Assembly (NCBI GenBank): GCA_950295325.1
Contig: OX485805.1
Location: forward strand, 8,804,501 to 8,868,500
Length of the DNA stretch: 64,000 nucleotides
From: Polytrichum commune
Taxonomy: Eukaryota > Streptophyta > Polytrichopsida > Polytrichales > Polytrichaceae
Direction of reading: 5' to 3'
In this document: piece after piece, positions 21,638 through 33,163 of the stretch
Numbering within the stretch: the first letter of the stretch is position 1
How the letters are laid out: each line of letters opens with the position of its first letter
Program-made: the position numbers and the translations under genes
The notes under the pieces: model-generated
The model's database searches: none
What the model saw: only the letters and a program-made list of their open reading frames with translations
What the model was told of the DNA's origin: nothing

Positions 21638-22267
21638 TTTACGGACGCACGTCCGTAAACTTTCCACAGGTTGTTTTGAATTATAATGTCAGAATGAACT
21701 ATCCGAAAAGATTTTGCATATGTCAATACGAAATTTCACATGTAGTTTACGGACGCGCGTCCGTAAACTATCAACGGGTAGTTGGGGATGAGAATCTCAA
21801 CTATGAACAAAGATAAGATTTAATAAGATAGTTCTAGTTTACGAACGCACGTCCTTAAACTAGTAGTTGGGTTTACGGGGTTAGCACTAATTTACGGACG
21901 TGCGTCCGGAAACTAGGAATGGGGTTTACTTGGATGTCACTAGTTTACGGACGCGCGTCCGTAAACTAGGAATGGGGTTTACTCGGATGTCACTAGTTTA
22001 CGGACGCGCGTCCGTAAACTAGGAATGGGGTTTCCTCGGATGTCACTAGTTTACGGACGCGCGTCCATAAACTAGGAGTGGGGTTTACTTGGATGTCACT
22101 AGTTTACGGACGCGCGTCCGTAAACTAGGAAAATATACTGTCCATTAGTAATAATATTGTTTTTTAAATATATCCAGAACTTACGGACGCGCGTCCATAA
22201 GTTCTGGATATATGTTGCATGCTTCACCCACCTGGTGCGTCAAAGTTTACGGACGCGCGTCCGTAAA
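21638..22267. repeat. Ten E1 palindromes upstream of the ParB-like exon
   Basis: Copies at 21638, 21746, 21838, 21891, 21944, 21997, 22050, 22103, 22180 and 22246. Five of them (21891 to 22103) are in a tandem unit of exactly 53 bp with a shared spacer (ACTAGGAATGGGGTTTAC). The one at 22180 sits in a 46-nt inverted repeat (22168-22213). They immediately precede the first coding exon of the minus-strand gene. Confidence 0.95.
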
Positions 22268-23437
22268 CTTCAAGCCCTACATTGGTTAATCTGGTCCTTG
22301 TTGAGAGGGTTCCGGATTTTCAGGAAGGTGGTTTTGTATATGATGCAAAATACAAGCAAACCAGCAAAGAACAAAAAAAACCAAGCAATCAAACAATCAA
22401 ACCAGCAAGTAAAAAAGCAAGAAATAAACTAAAACACAATCAAACAAGCAATCTATGTACTTATGCAAGAGGCCAGCAAGTAAACAAACAACCACGCCAG
22501 CAAGCAAAGCAAAGCCAAGCAGCAAGCACAAGCAAATCAAACAACTGTAAGCAAGCAAGCACACAAGCAAAAGAGAGAAAAAGCAATCACAAGCAAGCAC
22601 ATAAACAAAAGATTAAAAAACAATCACAAGTAAGCACAAGCAAGCACAACCAACTAGCAAGCACAAACAATGACACAAGCAGCAGGCAATCAAACAATTA
22701 AACAAGCAAGTCAAAGCAAGAAATTAACTAAAACACAATCAAACAAGCAACCTATGTCATTATGCAAGAGGCCAGCAATCAAACAAGCAACCAAGCCAGC
22801 ACAACAAAACACAAGGAAGCACAACCAGCAAGCACAAGCAATGCAAAGCAAAGCAAATCAAATCAGCAAAGCAAAGTAAAGCACAAGCCAAGAAAGCACA
22901 AGCAAAGCAAAGCAAAAGCAAAAGCAAAGCAAAGCACAAGCACAAAGCAAAGCAAAGCAAACCAGCAAGCACAAGAACAAACACAAACACAAACAACAAA
23001 CAACCTTGTGAGGTGACCAGGAGCGCCAACAGCAAGAGGAGCAACGCCACCAGCAAGAGGAGCGTGGAGAGGAGAGGAGCGCCAATAGCAAGAGGAGAGC
23101 AAGAGGAGAGCAAGAGGAACGCCAACAGCAAGAGGAGAGGAGCGCGGAGAGAAGCGCCAACAACAAGAGGAACGCGGGGAGGAGAGGGTTTAGGGTGACA
23201 ACAACAAACCCTAGAGAAGCAAGAGAGGAGCGTGAGAAGAATGTGAGGAAGGAGAGCGAGAGAGGGGAGGCGGAGAAATGAGAGGGTGAAAATGGGCGAA
23301 TGAAACCCTAAAACCCTTAAGTACTCAAGAGGAGCCCCCCAAACGCCCTGACTCCCAACGTCCCATCCACCCCGCACCCCATCGCCACGTGGCAGAACCC
23401 TATAGGTTCATATTGGAGAGGTATGTGGCACACCTCT
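22268..23437. repeat. AGCAA-type and GA-rich low-complexity tract
   Basis: 22330-23010 is built of AAGCA/AGCAA/CAAGC words with almost no T on the + strand. 23010-23300 is AGAGG/GCGCCAACAGC rich. Long frames here on both strands (Leu/Cys-rich on -, Lys/Gln/Ser-rich on +) are composition artefacts. It lies between the two divergent E1 genes. Confidence 0.8.
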
Positions 23438-23693
23438 CCCTCTTTAGTAAGACACGTTTGGAAATCACAAAAAATGTCGTATTATCGACAAGTTGTCTTC
23501 TCGTTAATATGACAAACGCTGTAAAATTGTCGTACTATTGAGCGAATAAAAAAACAAAAGAAATATGAGCTTCAAAACACACACAACGGATGTAAGCAAT
23601 TATTATATATATTGTATGAAATAATAACGTATAACTTCAAACAAATACAAGCGTTCTCAATAATTATTGAAATAAGAGTCCAGTGATCTGAGT

Positions 23694-23891
23694 CTAGTGT
23701 TGCCTACCTAAGTGAAACAAGTTGTCTGATAAAAAATTAGACAACAATGATGCATAACGTTGACGCTTTAATATTGTACGTGAAAAAACATCATCCAAAT
23801 GAACCAAATGCAAATTAACATTAAAATCAAAGCCTTCTGCAATATTGATTCCCAAAATGGCATCCACCAACTCAACAACCATTATACACAC
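23694..23891 (-). pseudogene. Fragment related to the frame at 57891-58208
   Basis: 65 codons. ELVDAILGINIAEGFDFNVN and YASLLSNFLSDNLFHLG align with VVDAPLGTNYAQGFDLNID and HASLLCKFLVDNSLYFG in the larger copy at 57.9 kb. That copy resembles the C-terminus of pogo/jerky-type DDE transposases. Truncated on both sides. Confidence 0.5.
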
Positions 23892-23944
23892 TTCTTGCTC
23901 AATATCATATGCATATAAGTATTAGTTGACATGTCACCATCATC

Positions 23945-24200
23945 CAGTCGTAACATCCAATTACACTAAATATCACTAACCCTATGAAAGTAAGGTACTT
24001 TTAACTGTGAACTCAAACACTAAATTTCAACTATTAATGGTAATAAGTGGAAGTGACATATAATGTGTACCATTAACTATATGATCAAAATCTAACAATG
24101 ACAAAAGGAGAAGGGACATGGTAGTAACATAGCATGTAAGATACAAATTGTAAAAACATAGCACCAGTGACAATTGGGTTCTGCACCTTGTACTCGAATA
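23945..24200. repeat. MITE-like repeat, second copy
   Basis: Reverse complement of 1650-1910; see there. Ends ACACTAAATATCACTAACCC. Confidence 0.6.
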
Positions 24201-25113
24201 TAGTCTTTGTTTAAAATAATCTCTTGAAACCCTTATTTTCATTAAATAGTGGCAGGCTCTTGGTCTGAAACCTAAATATCACCCTTATTTCATTTTTTCC
24301 ATGTCGACATAAATATTTATATATTTCACATTTTCATTCGTAGGTTTATTTGGGAATTGTTGTTCTGCCAACCGACTATGGTGCTAACCCAACTCACACC
24401 ATATTACTTCATAACTCCACATGATAGATTGTTTGATATTAGTCCTTCAATGTAGCATCATATTTATGACAAAGCCTAACTAACATAAGGTGAAGATGCA
24501 TGACCTGGAGTCATATTAGTCACCTTTCATTTATTAATACCCTAACCAAACCCATTCTACAATACAAATCCTAATGTTTATTAAGTTCACAATGATAAGC
24601 CTAGGGAAGTTTTCGGTATTGAAACTATAGGACAATATGAGGTTGAGTAACTCAAGTGTAACATTTTTTTGTGGAGTTGTTGCAATATGAAGGTAAGTGG
24701 ACTTTAAATGACTAGTACACTAACTATCGCTTATTATTACGAATTATGATATGCTACAACTATTTATTGTATGATAGTATATCATTGTCCACAATTAAAT
24801 TACATCAATTAAAAAAATTTAAAGATTAAGCATTTTGTAAATACAAACATCGACATATGCCACTCTTTGGACTCCTCTATCAAGAGTCTTTGAAAATATT
24901 TGTATTTGTTTGGAGTTATTAGCTCTTATTTCATATCATCTATATTGCCTATTAAACTTGTTGTATATATATCTTTGCGCTCATTTTTATTATGATAATT
25001 TCGTATTCCCTCAATAATATGACAACTTTACGCCACTTGTCATATGAATGAGAAGACGACACCTAGATAACATGACCTTTTTGTGTTTCTCACACTTGTC
25101 ATACTAAAGAGGG

Positions 25114-27125
25114 TGAACAATAATGACATTCATGTTCGGTTTGGATGAATTTGCATGTTAATCTCTTTAATTCTTGGAGGACATAACTCTCGTCCGTCAC
25201 TGGAGGTCATCCTAAGCCGGTATCAATAACATAACCTCGAAGTGCGAGGCTTGGAAGAAATTTCACCATATTTTGAGAAGAACGACATAATACTATGGGT
25301 TGAGGGTTTAGGGTTTAAGGGGTTTAGCATGAATGCAAGTCTAGAACCTAGGGTGAGCATTCAACTATCCTACTTCTTGTAATCATGAGGCCAAATTGCT
25401 TGCCTCTCATTTGAGAGTTTTAATGATAAAATGAGGTAGTGGGGGATGTCAATCCAACTACACTCTTTGGAATCTTGTGTCAAGAGTTCTTGAAAATGTT
25501 TGTATTTGTTTGGAGTTATAAGCTCTTATTTCATACCATCTAATAGGGTTGAAGTCATATGCCTCTGATATTATCTTGCACAACATTACGAATTAATTCA
25601 ATCCCTTTGAACATAGGTCTAGTAAGCTTGTATTAAAAGTGCACGCAAGGGTATATATTGAATTTACATCCCTCTTGTACATTAAACAACCATCGGGATT
25701 CATTGAATCCTTCCACGAGCTTGTATATCACCTACATCAAGTAGTAGCAAACTGTTTTTTATTCTAGAGTTTTGTTTCCATGGTGACATGGATTGATGTG
25801 TTAAGTACTTCATTAAAGAATACCAATTAATATATAAGATCTTCAAAACCTTTCATAAAAAATATATGTTAAGAGCAAATGGCTAAAGCCGGCTTGGAAC
25901 ATAAATATTATAACGATCTTCAATGTTTTGAAGCCTTAATTGTTTTCATATTTGTATCCCTTCATTTCATTTTAAACTTGGGGTTACATCAAAGGATAAC
26001 AAGTCCCGGCTAAATCTTTTACTTGCATGTAAGGGGTACATTTCATCCAAAAAAAGTAAGATTCAAAAAAATGAAAGTTAGGGTTACACAACCCAAGTTT
26101 TATGGCTCTCATTAAAGGATACCAAATGAAGATTTTGTACATGGCAATTAGAATTGTTATTGATAGTTTCATGAATATTTGTTCAATGTCATATACTTTT
26201 TCACCACTTACTCCATCTTGCAAAATAATTGGTGTTGTTCAATAACTAAGAATGTTTGCAACCAAACCCTAAACCCTACCTAGGTCCATAGATGTTCTAC
26301 TTTCATGGCCTCACGGAAATCAAAGTTTCTGTATGTATTAATAATATTATGTGTAGGTGGGGAAATTAAAAGGGTTGGATGGTAGGGTGGTGGCCGATTG
26401 TATTACAATATTAAATGCAAGATGAGATGAGAGAACATGATATTCTAATATCATAAGATTGTATGCAAAACAATTAAATAGTTGCTAGATTATTTCCGAA
26501 ACACATATATTTTTATAGTCCATGGACTACAAATGTTGTTGTGGTGGTTGATTTTTTATACGATTCTATAATTTTTTGTCCACAAATTCTACAATGAACT
26601 CTTAATATTGGGTACTCCAATAATATAAACCCCCCCTCAACAATGTTTATTGCTCATATAATATTAACCAACTTGCTTTGTTGTACAGCATAAATATATA
26701 GATGCCTTTGGCTTTGTCATTATGTGGAGTCATGGTCAAATGCATGTTGGCCGCCATGAATACACATTCCATTGCAAGGCTGACATTCTCCATGTTGGAA
26801 TATTAGGTTTTTGTTTTTAGGAAAGAGTTGGCGGCTAGTATCCTATGCTGAAGAAAGGATCCAAGGGAAGACGACGAGTACTTAAAGGAAATCCCCCCAC
26901 CAAGGGACTCTTTTTGCATCTCAGATGTGGGTTGCGCTCTTGAGACCCTTGTAGTGTGGTGGATACTTGTTTCGCGCAGGTATAGATCCTATTGCAATGA
27001 ACCTATTATACCCTAAACCCATATTCGATTTGCACTATCTGGATCTCTGAATGCGATAGATTCTATTTCTGACAGATATTGTTCACGCTTCAAGTGTCCT
27101 ATTATGACGCCGCAAATTACGGAAC
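25114..27125. other. Non-coding interior of E1
   Basis: AT-rich DNA without convincing frames. 25440-25560 repeats, in the same orientation, part of the nested element's right subterminal sequence (CTCTTTGGA...CAAGAGT...TTGTTTGGAGTTA), so a partial duplicate of that element lies here. 26770-27000 is less AT-rich and may be the transposase gene's 5' region. Confidence 0.4.
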
Positions 27126-27863
27126 TTTACGGACGCGCGTCCGTAAACATTACATCTCTTGACTTATTTGCTTATTGAATATCTCATATCTTATTGAATC
27201 TCTCAGTGGCTCGTTGCATCATTGAGTATCTCAATCTATTTTCATTGGCTCATTGAGCATTTACAAGTAGGTTTACGGACGCGCGTCCGTAAACATGCAT
27301 CCTTTTGGTGTCACATGGTGGTATGTCATCTACAATGTGGGTTGTGAATTATTATCTGTTTTGATAGTATGCATATTTGTTCTGATGAATATTTACGGAC
27401 GCGCGTCCGTAAATCTTGAACCTTTTGCATCTGTTCTAGTAATGAGGTAAAGGTAGGTTTTCGGACGCGCGTCCGTAAACATACAAACCTCTTGCATCTG
27501 TTCTAGTAATGAGGTAAAGGTAGTTTTACGGATGCGCGTCCGTAAACATACAAACCTCTTGCATCTGTTTAGTAATGAGGTAAAGGTATGTTTACGGACG
27601 CGCGTCCGTAAACAGACAAACCGTTGGTACACATTCAAATATATTACTGATAAGGCCAGGAGGTAAAATTTAGTGTAAATATAAATGGGGCTGGGACTTA
27701 TTGGTTCCTTGCAACCCTATTTGTTTTGGACACAATTGTCATTTGACATAGGGATGTTTACGGACGGGCGTCCGTAAACATACATTGTCTAATTTGCCAA
27801 GACGTTTGCGCCTAACCCTGACATCTCTTATCAGATAATGATTTGCGGACGGGCGTCCGTAAA
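27126..27863. repeat. Eight E1 palindromes upstream of the transposase gene
   Basis: Copies at 27126, 27272, 27392, 27458, 27525, 27591, 27757 and 27842. Three (27458-27612) are in a 66-67 bp tandem unit with 'CAAACCTCTTGCATCTGTT'. The last two have GG for CG in the centre. The final copy ends about 54 bp before the ATG of the transposase gene, so the group occupies its promoter or 5' leader. Confidence 0.95.
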
Positions 27864-27916
27864 CATACACTGCTTATATTTTATCTCATTCTTCATTTGG
27901 CTCTCTTGTAGTGGCC

Positions 27917-30900
27917 ATGGATTCCGACGTCGGTGATAGTGCGTCCGATTTCTCCTCGGAACCGTCAAGCTATGCTAGCGAGTTTGAAGATGTCGTGGAA
28001 CAGGAAGCTACAAATGGTGTGGCCGATGCAGATGATGAAATCATACCACCATGTGAGGGTTATTCGCGGGAGCAGTGGGTTGATCTTGATGTTGTACTAC
28101 TCAATGCATGTGCCGTTCCCGTGGCCAACGGTGTTTGTAGGAACTCGAATCCAACGGATTGTATTGATGCAAAACCCCTCGGGGAGGACGATGTTGGGGT
28201 GTGCATATTGAACTCCTTACTTCCATCGGAAGTGCCTCCTGGTTGGAGGTTCTCTCTCCGTCGATGGCCTTTGCGAAGTGTTCATCACGATGGTGTGAGC
28301 TTGTGGGATCAATCCCGCCGATTTGAGCAACTGCAACAGTCTTTGTTCGCCACAATGCGTCCAGACAAGGTCGTCGTAAATATGATTCCGTTCGTGTGCC
28401 TCGTGAACCCACGCAGCGTCGTCGAGATCATACATTGGGAGACACATCTATTAGGTCCGTAGCCACAAAGGATTGTTGTGCGAAGAAGTGCTGCCAACTA
28501 TTTCCCCGTGGCAAAATCAAATCTTTGAGGCAAGAGATGTGGCTTGCCGACTTTCGTATGCGGTCTGCCAAGAAACTTGAAGTACATCGCAACATGCACT
28601 TGGATGCCGGAGGTTGTAAGGTTGTGACCTTGGAAAATATAGAAGTTTGTTGCCGGGCATGGTACATTATTCATGCCGTTTCAAAGGCAGATTTTTATAG
28701 GTTCCGGAACTACTCGCTGCAAGGAAGGCGTTCTTGGTTTCATGGCAACTCAGGTACAAAGAAGCCCAGGGAGACAACACTCCAAGCGGCTGCAACTCTG
28801 TCAACCATCATTATGCCATTAGCGGATGCGATGCCACACAAGACACGCACTTTGCCATCGGGGGAAAAGGTTGTTCAGATGGTTTTACCCACAGGGACAA
28901 AATGGAAGAACATACTCGTGGATGTTAATGAAGTTGGTGAAAATGTTGGATGTGGGCCGATTTCATTGTCAAAATTGAGTGTGATCAAGAATCAACAGTT
29001 CGCTGAATACATTACGAAGAGACCCGGGGATAAGTTTGCTAGGTGTTCTACTTGTGAAAAATATAAAGGCCTTCGAGACGCACATCCAATAGGGACCGAG
29101 TCGCACACCAGACATCAACAGAAATGCATTGAGCATGTCAACAACCAGGAGGCACACCGTCAAGACTACTACAAGAATCGCGCCTTATCGATAATGAGGC
29201 CGAACGAGGTGTTGACAATCATTCATGACAAAATGGACCATGCGAAGATCGCTTATCCTTGTTATGCGCGGAAAATAAAGGCCACAGATGGATATTTCAA
29301 GCTGCCAATATCTGTCACAGGTTCGTTGGTTTTCATTTTTTTGGCGTGCCCACATACTCATTTTTAAGAGTTACGGATGCGCATCCGTAACTCGTCTGTG
29401 CATGGTTGTTCCTTACTTGCGGCAATATCATATTTCCTTCATATATATGATATTGGAATGTATTTCTCATTTGTATGTCTTAATTCAGGTATGATTGCAC
29501 ATGGCCATGTGGACGTCAAGTATGCACATTATGGCTTGGATTTCTATCCAGGCGACGCCAATCATACCGTAGGGTCTTTTACAAAACTTCTACGAGATCT
29601 TGAGAGTCCGCCAACATCATCCTCGCGTGCTCTTTTTGTTGGATGTGGAACAACTCCGATTTATGAGGCTGTGCTAGAGGGGAAGGAAGTTTGTCTATCT
29701 TCACTTCAAGAACCGCCTGAACAAGCCGTTCTTGCTAAACCTTTGCCTCGAACTCTACACATGCAACTTGACAATTGTGCCAAAGATAACAAATGTCGAT
29801 ACGTGTTTTGTTTTTGGTCATTGCTGGTAGCCAAGGGCATTTTCAAAGAAGTGTTTGTATCTTTTTTGATGGTTGGCCACACGCACGATGACATCGACGC
29901 TTCATTTGGACGTTGGAGTATGAAGTTGCACGAGGAGGATTTTCCGACAATTCCTCTTCTCATGAAATCATATATGGATTTGGACAATGTGCCAGTCATT
30001 CCACATTTGATTGAAGAAGTGCCCGATTTCAAACGGTTTATAAAACCATTCATTCTTAAAGGGTCTGACCGACTAGTGGGCCACACCAAGGCTCAACAAT
30101 TCCGATTTTATATGCGTGACGATGGTCTGCCCGCCATGCAATTCAAAATTTTGTGCACTTCCCCGAATTGGGGTCCGGAGGAAGGGATACTCATTTGGCG
30201 CAAAAACGAAGATGGCAAATGTGTGCTATCTGATGGTGAGCCGAAGCCTTGCACACCCAGCCCCATGAGGAATGGGCTAGAAATCATCAAAGGTATATCC
30301 GGATTCATTGAGTATTGGAAAGAATTGTGCGAGGAAGGCATCACAAGACGTGTTAGGGATACCCACGAACCATTGATTGCGTATTGGGATCGCATTCGCA
30401 CGGCATTGATAGCACCCGATGTTGATACACATTCATGTTTGACACAAGGGTTTTGGCCACAAAGTCGAGTGACAGTCGTGGAATCTGAGGCCATGTTGTT
30501 CAACAATGGGGACGTTCGTGAAGAGTTCGCTGCGGACGATCATTATGTTGGCCCTGCTCGCAATTGACCGGAGCCGTCGTTTCGTGTTGGGGTTGATTGC
30601 CACGAAGGTTATTTGTTGCTCGTACGTGCTGGGGATGAGGAGCATCCCAAGCCAATTTGGTTGGTGAAAGCATTGTCATCACCAAACTTTGTTCCAACTA
30701 GTCCAAATTTTCGCCAAATTGAGGTGGAATATTGCCGTCCAAGCACCAAAGATCAAAATGTGCTCCGGACATATTTAGGGTGGGACACCAAAAAAGGTTT
30801 CAAATGGACAATGGACTCATCATACGAACCGGTTTGGATAAACACAGATACCATACTTTGTGCTTGGAAACCACGCAAAGGTTCGAAATCAGAGACAATG

Positions 30901-31017
30901 ACCATCCCGCAAAAACATATAGATTTTGCCAAAGACAACTTGGCACGTATTGCAGCTGCGGAAAACGATCTTGAAAATGGAAATGAAGTTGAAGATGAAG
31001 ATGAAGAGGGGGAATGA
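27917..31017 (+). pseudogene. DUF7869-type DDE-like protein, putative E1 transposase
   Basis: Start: ATG at 27917 in a good context (GCCATGG). The acidic N-terminus is followed by a frame change near 28330-28400, then CCAKKCCQLFPRGKIKSLR, a Cys-rich probable zinc site. Next come IIHDKMDHAK (first acidic residue), an intron 29323-29488 with sites CAG|GTTCG and TTCAG|GT that holds a palindrome, then LDNCAKDNKCRYVF and VGHTHDDIDASFGRW, the conserved core of DUF7869 proteins. The three acidic motifs and their spacing look like an RNase H-type DDE catalytic domain. TGA at 30565-30567 (Arg fits) is followed by a further 150 open codons with an acidic tail. Two lesions make this copy inactive unless they are sequencing errors. 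Confidence 0.7.
29368..29393. repeat. E1 palindrome in the transposase intron
   Basis: GAGTTACGGATG and its exact inverse. The variant uses GGATG for GGACG. Confidence 0.9.
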
Positions 31018-31624
31018 TATTGACGTACGTCGGGACCAAAGTTAGTTGAAATGTGTATTTGTTTGTCATTAATATATGACATTGGGGTTGAATATTATAT
31101 TAGACACATTTTATAGATTACAACTAGTATAATATTATTGCATGACTGTATTGATTTACGGATGTGGAATCACCCTTCCCATGCGCTATCAAATGTTTTC
31201 TAGTATATGTTTATATTTACGGATGTGGAATCCAAACTATTTAATATTGCATATTATGTTAATTTGTAAATTCTAATTAACATTGTCAATTTATTTTAAG
31301 TATTGTTGCAATTGGGATGTGCCATTCAATTCAACCACAATAGGCCAAGAGCTTTATGTTTCGGATGCGATTCCAAGAGTCAATACATATAAAATTAGAT
31401 GGCTATTTATGGATTCATTACTTTTGTTCAACACAATCCCAAAAAAACAAATAATCGTGTAATTGTGTGATTTGATTCTCATCCCCATACTTACTATATT
31501 TAGTAATATATAGTTCCATCGCATATGGATTTCTAAAACATTATGATGTAATTGTTCCCGATGTTCCCTACGTTCACAATATTCGCATCCGAAACTATGG
31601 GTCCAATTTATTTTGAGACTTTCC
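31018..31624. other. Right subterminal region of E1
   Basis: Half-site copies of the palindrome arm: TTTACGGATGTGGAATC at 31155 and 31215, TTCGGATGCGATTCC near 31359, and an inverse GCATCCGAAAC near 31585. Subterminal half-sites are usual transposase-binding positions. No gene. Confidence 0.55.
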
Positions 31625-31656
31625 AAAGTCTCCAAATAACGAATATAGTGTTCCTA

Positions 31657-32487
31657 TTGGTAATTATAAATTCTTAGATGGTTGATTTTATGGTACCCTA
31701 TATTACTTATATGTAATTTTGTCCCCTGATTGCCCCCATTCCTTAAAGTGTATGATACAATAGAATTCTCGTTAGAAGCACGTGTACAGAGTAAGAGAAA
31801 CAAACATTTACTAGGGTTTAGGGTTCAGGATCACACTGAAGTCCGGGCAAAGCAAAACACTAAACAATAACAACAAAAGATTGCAATTACATGTCATTAA
31901 GCAACACGAGCCAACGAATAAAAGTTGTGTTGGATAACACAGTTAGAAACCTTGAGGTCTTAGGGAACAGGCCAACCACATGTGTCTCAAAGTCACATTT
32001 ACAAGGTTTGCAGAAGCCCTACAATTAATGCCTTGATCTTCCAATCCTACACATTGGAGGAAAATCCCACGCCATGCAAGCAAAATCCACCTAAACTAGC
32101 TAGGCTACCATTTACACATGTGGGAGATATGAGGGTACTCGAACTGAAATGACTACTACATATTTCAAAGTATACTAATGATCATTCAGCCATTTTTCCA
32201 AATTATATCTCCACATGTGTGAGATAGTACAAATTTAGCAGGTTTTATTTTTATTTGAAATGAACTCATTCAATGAGTTTGCATCTACCTCATCTAAGGT
32301 TCTCCATGCTATTTTATATGTACCACTTAGGTAATTTAATCATGTTTTGTCAAATGCTATATTACATATAATCATGTTTCACAATCCCAGAGCACCCTAT
32401 ACTACATCTAATAATTTTACAAATTTTACGCCAAATTTTAAAACAAGACCCTATATTTTATTGCACGTAGTTCCTACGTTTTTCGCC
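31657..32487. other. Right part of nest level 2
   Basis: AT-rich, no frame of interest, ends in a C13 tract. Confidence 0.35.
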
Positions 32488-32555
32488 AGTGCCCCCCCCC
32501 CCCCGAGCTCGGTTTAGGGTTAGGGCTTAGGGTTTGAGGCTTCTATATATTCGCT

Positions 32556-32861
32556 TTGAAGCTTTTGTGTTCGGTTTTGGAGCCTTTATGTCTTTGGAGT
32601 GTGCGGCTTTGCTTTGGAGTGTGCTTGTGCTCATTTGGGAGGGTCATCCTTGGCTTAAGCAAACACATGGATTGTGAGATGAAGCGTAGAGGCTCATGTA
32701 GTGGAGGTAGAGATAGGGAGAAGGAATATGTTACACATGTAATTGCCACAACTCCTTCCAAAAGAGGGAGACCTCCGAAGGACCCTCTATCATTTGTAAA
32801 TACTAATCCGACATCTACATTGAATACCCCTCTTAGACGCTCTACAAGGTTAAAAAACTAG
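32556..32861 (+). CDS. Small frame with AT-hook (level 1 element)
   Basis: 101 codons; the C-terminal half has KRGRPPKDPLSF, an AT-hook (GRP core in a basic context), and ends PLRRSTRLKN. The N-terminal half is Leu/Cys-rich. It lies inside the level 1 element just outside level 2. It could be the tail of a DNA-binding transposon protein. Start uncertain. Confidence 0.35.
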   Translation: MKLLCSVLEPLCLWSVRLCFGVCLCSFGRVILGLSKHMDCEMKRRGSCSGGRDREKEYVTHVIATTPSKRGRPPKDPLSFVNTNPTSTLNTPLRRSTRLKN

Positions 32862-32919
32862 GTAATTCAATTGTTTATATACGTTGGAGTTTTTTTATAA
32901 TAAATATGCAACCCAGCTT

Positions 32920-33060
32920 CTTTTTCATCTCATTTATTTAATTTGGTCTTCACCCAACTTTTTTTTCATCTTATTTTATTTGATGTGGTCTTTACCCAAC
33001 TTTTTTTTCATCTCATTTTATTTAATTTGGTCTTCACCCAACTTTTTGATCATTTTAATT
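32920..33060. repeat. T-rich tandem repeat, about 51-bp unit, three copies
   Basis: CTTCACCCAACTTTTTTTTC followed by ATCTTATTTTATTTAATTTGGT, three times with small changes. Confidence 0.8.
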
Positions 33061-33163
33061 TTATATAATTTTATATAATTTTTACAAAAGCCGTCCTCTA
33101 AGCCGTTTTTAATACGATGCCCCCCTGCGTATAATATGGGAGTTGCGTACCCGGGCTTAAATA

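Larger units (their letters stand above)
23438..25113. mobile_element. Nested TIR element (about 105-bp TIRs) in E1
   Basis: CCCTCTTTAGTAAGACACG and about 85 more bases at 23438-23545 face an inverted, diverged copy at 25010-25113. A third related end lies at 60045-60160. Inside: a pogo-type transposase C-terminal fragment (-, 23.69-23.89 kb) and a MITE copy (23.95-24.20 kb). No target duplication found. Confidence 0.6.
13454..31652. mobile_element. E1: giant 18.2-kb TIR transposon with ParB-like cargo
   Basis: A 28-bp perfect TIR (starts AACACTATATTCGTTATTTG) occupies 13454-13481 and, inverted, 31625-31652. The target duplication CCTA is at 13450-13453 and 31653-31656. Inside: a DUF7869-type DDE-like protein on + (27.9-31.0 kb), a divergent minus-strand exon series (21.6-13.8 kb) from a ParB-like domain to an FCP1-like phosphatase, and about 24 copies of a palindrome found only here. 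The superfamily is not clear. The CACTA string at 13456 is fortuitous, since those elements make 3-bp duplications and use TNP2-type transposases. E2 (39.66-49.60 kb) has related ends. Confidence 0.9.
13303..32507. mobile_element. Nest level 2: TIR element with 8-bp TSD CTCGGTTT
   Basis: CTC followed by a G15 tract and CACT at 13303-13324 faces AGTG, a C13 tract and GAG at 32488-32507. The direct repeat CTCGGTTT lies at 13295-13302 and 32508-32515. The ends resemble those of the separate element at 55369-56792 (CTCGGGGGGTGCAC, also with an 8-bp duplication). Minus the inner element it would be about 1.0 kb with no coding capacity. Confidence 0.8.
12784..33155. mobile_element. Nest level 1: TIR element with 8-bp TSD CTTAAATA
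   Basis: CCCGGGTACGCAACTCCCGT and six more bases at 12784-12809 are inverted at 33130-33155 with one mismatch. Outside both lies the direct repeat CTTAAATA (12776-12783, 33156-33163). Eight-bp duplications are made by hAT, KDZ and a few other superfamilies. Without the inner insertions the element is about 1.1 kb and carries a small frame with an AT-hook (32.56-32.86 kb), so it is non-autonomous. Confidence 0.85.

Noticed and set aside
21891-22124. CRISPR-like repeat-spacer array of palindromes
   Set aside because: The spacers are copies of each other, no cas genes, nuclear plant DNA.
22760-23377. Leu/Cys-rich 205-codon minus frame and Lys/Gln/Ser-rich + frames
   Set aside because: They read low-complexity AGCAA and AGAGG tracts; stops are rare in such composition.
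32510-32540. Interstitial telomeric repeat
   Set aside because: Only two or three TTTAGGG-like words (also near 42470); too short to call.
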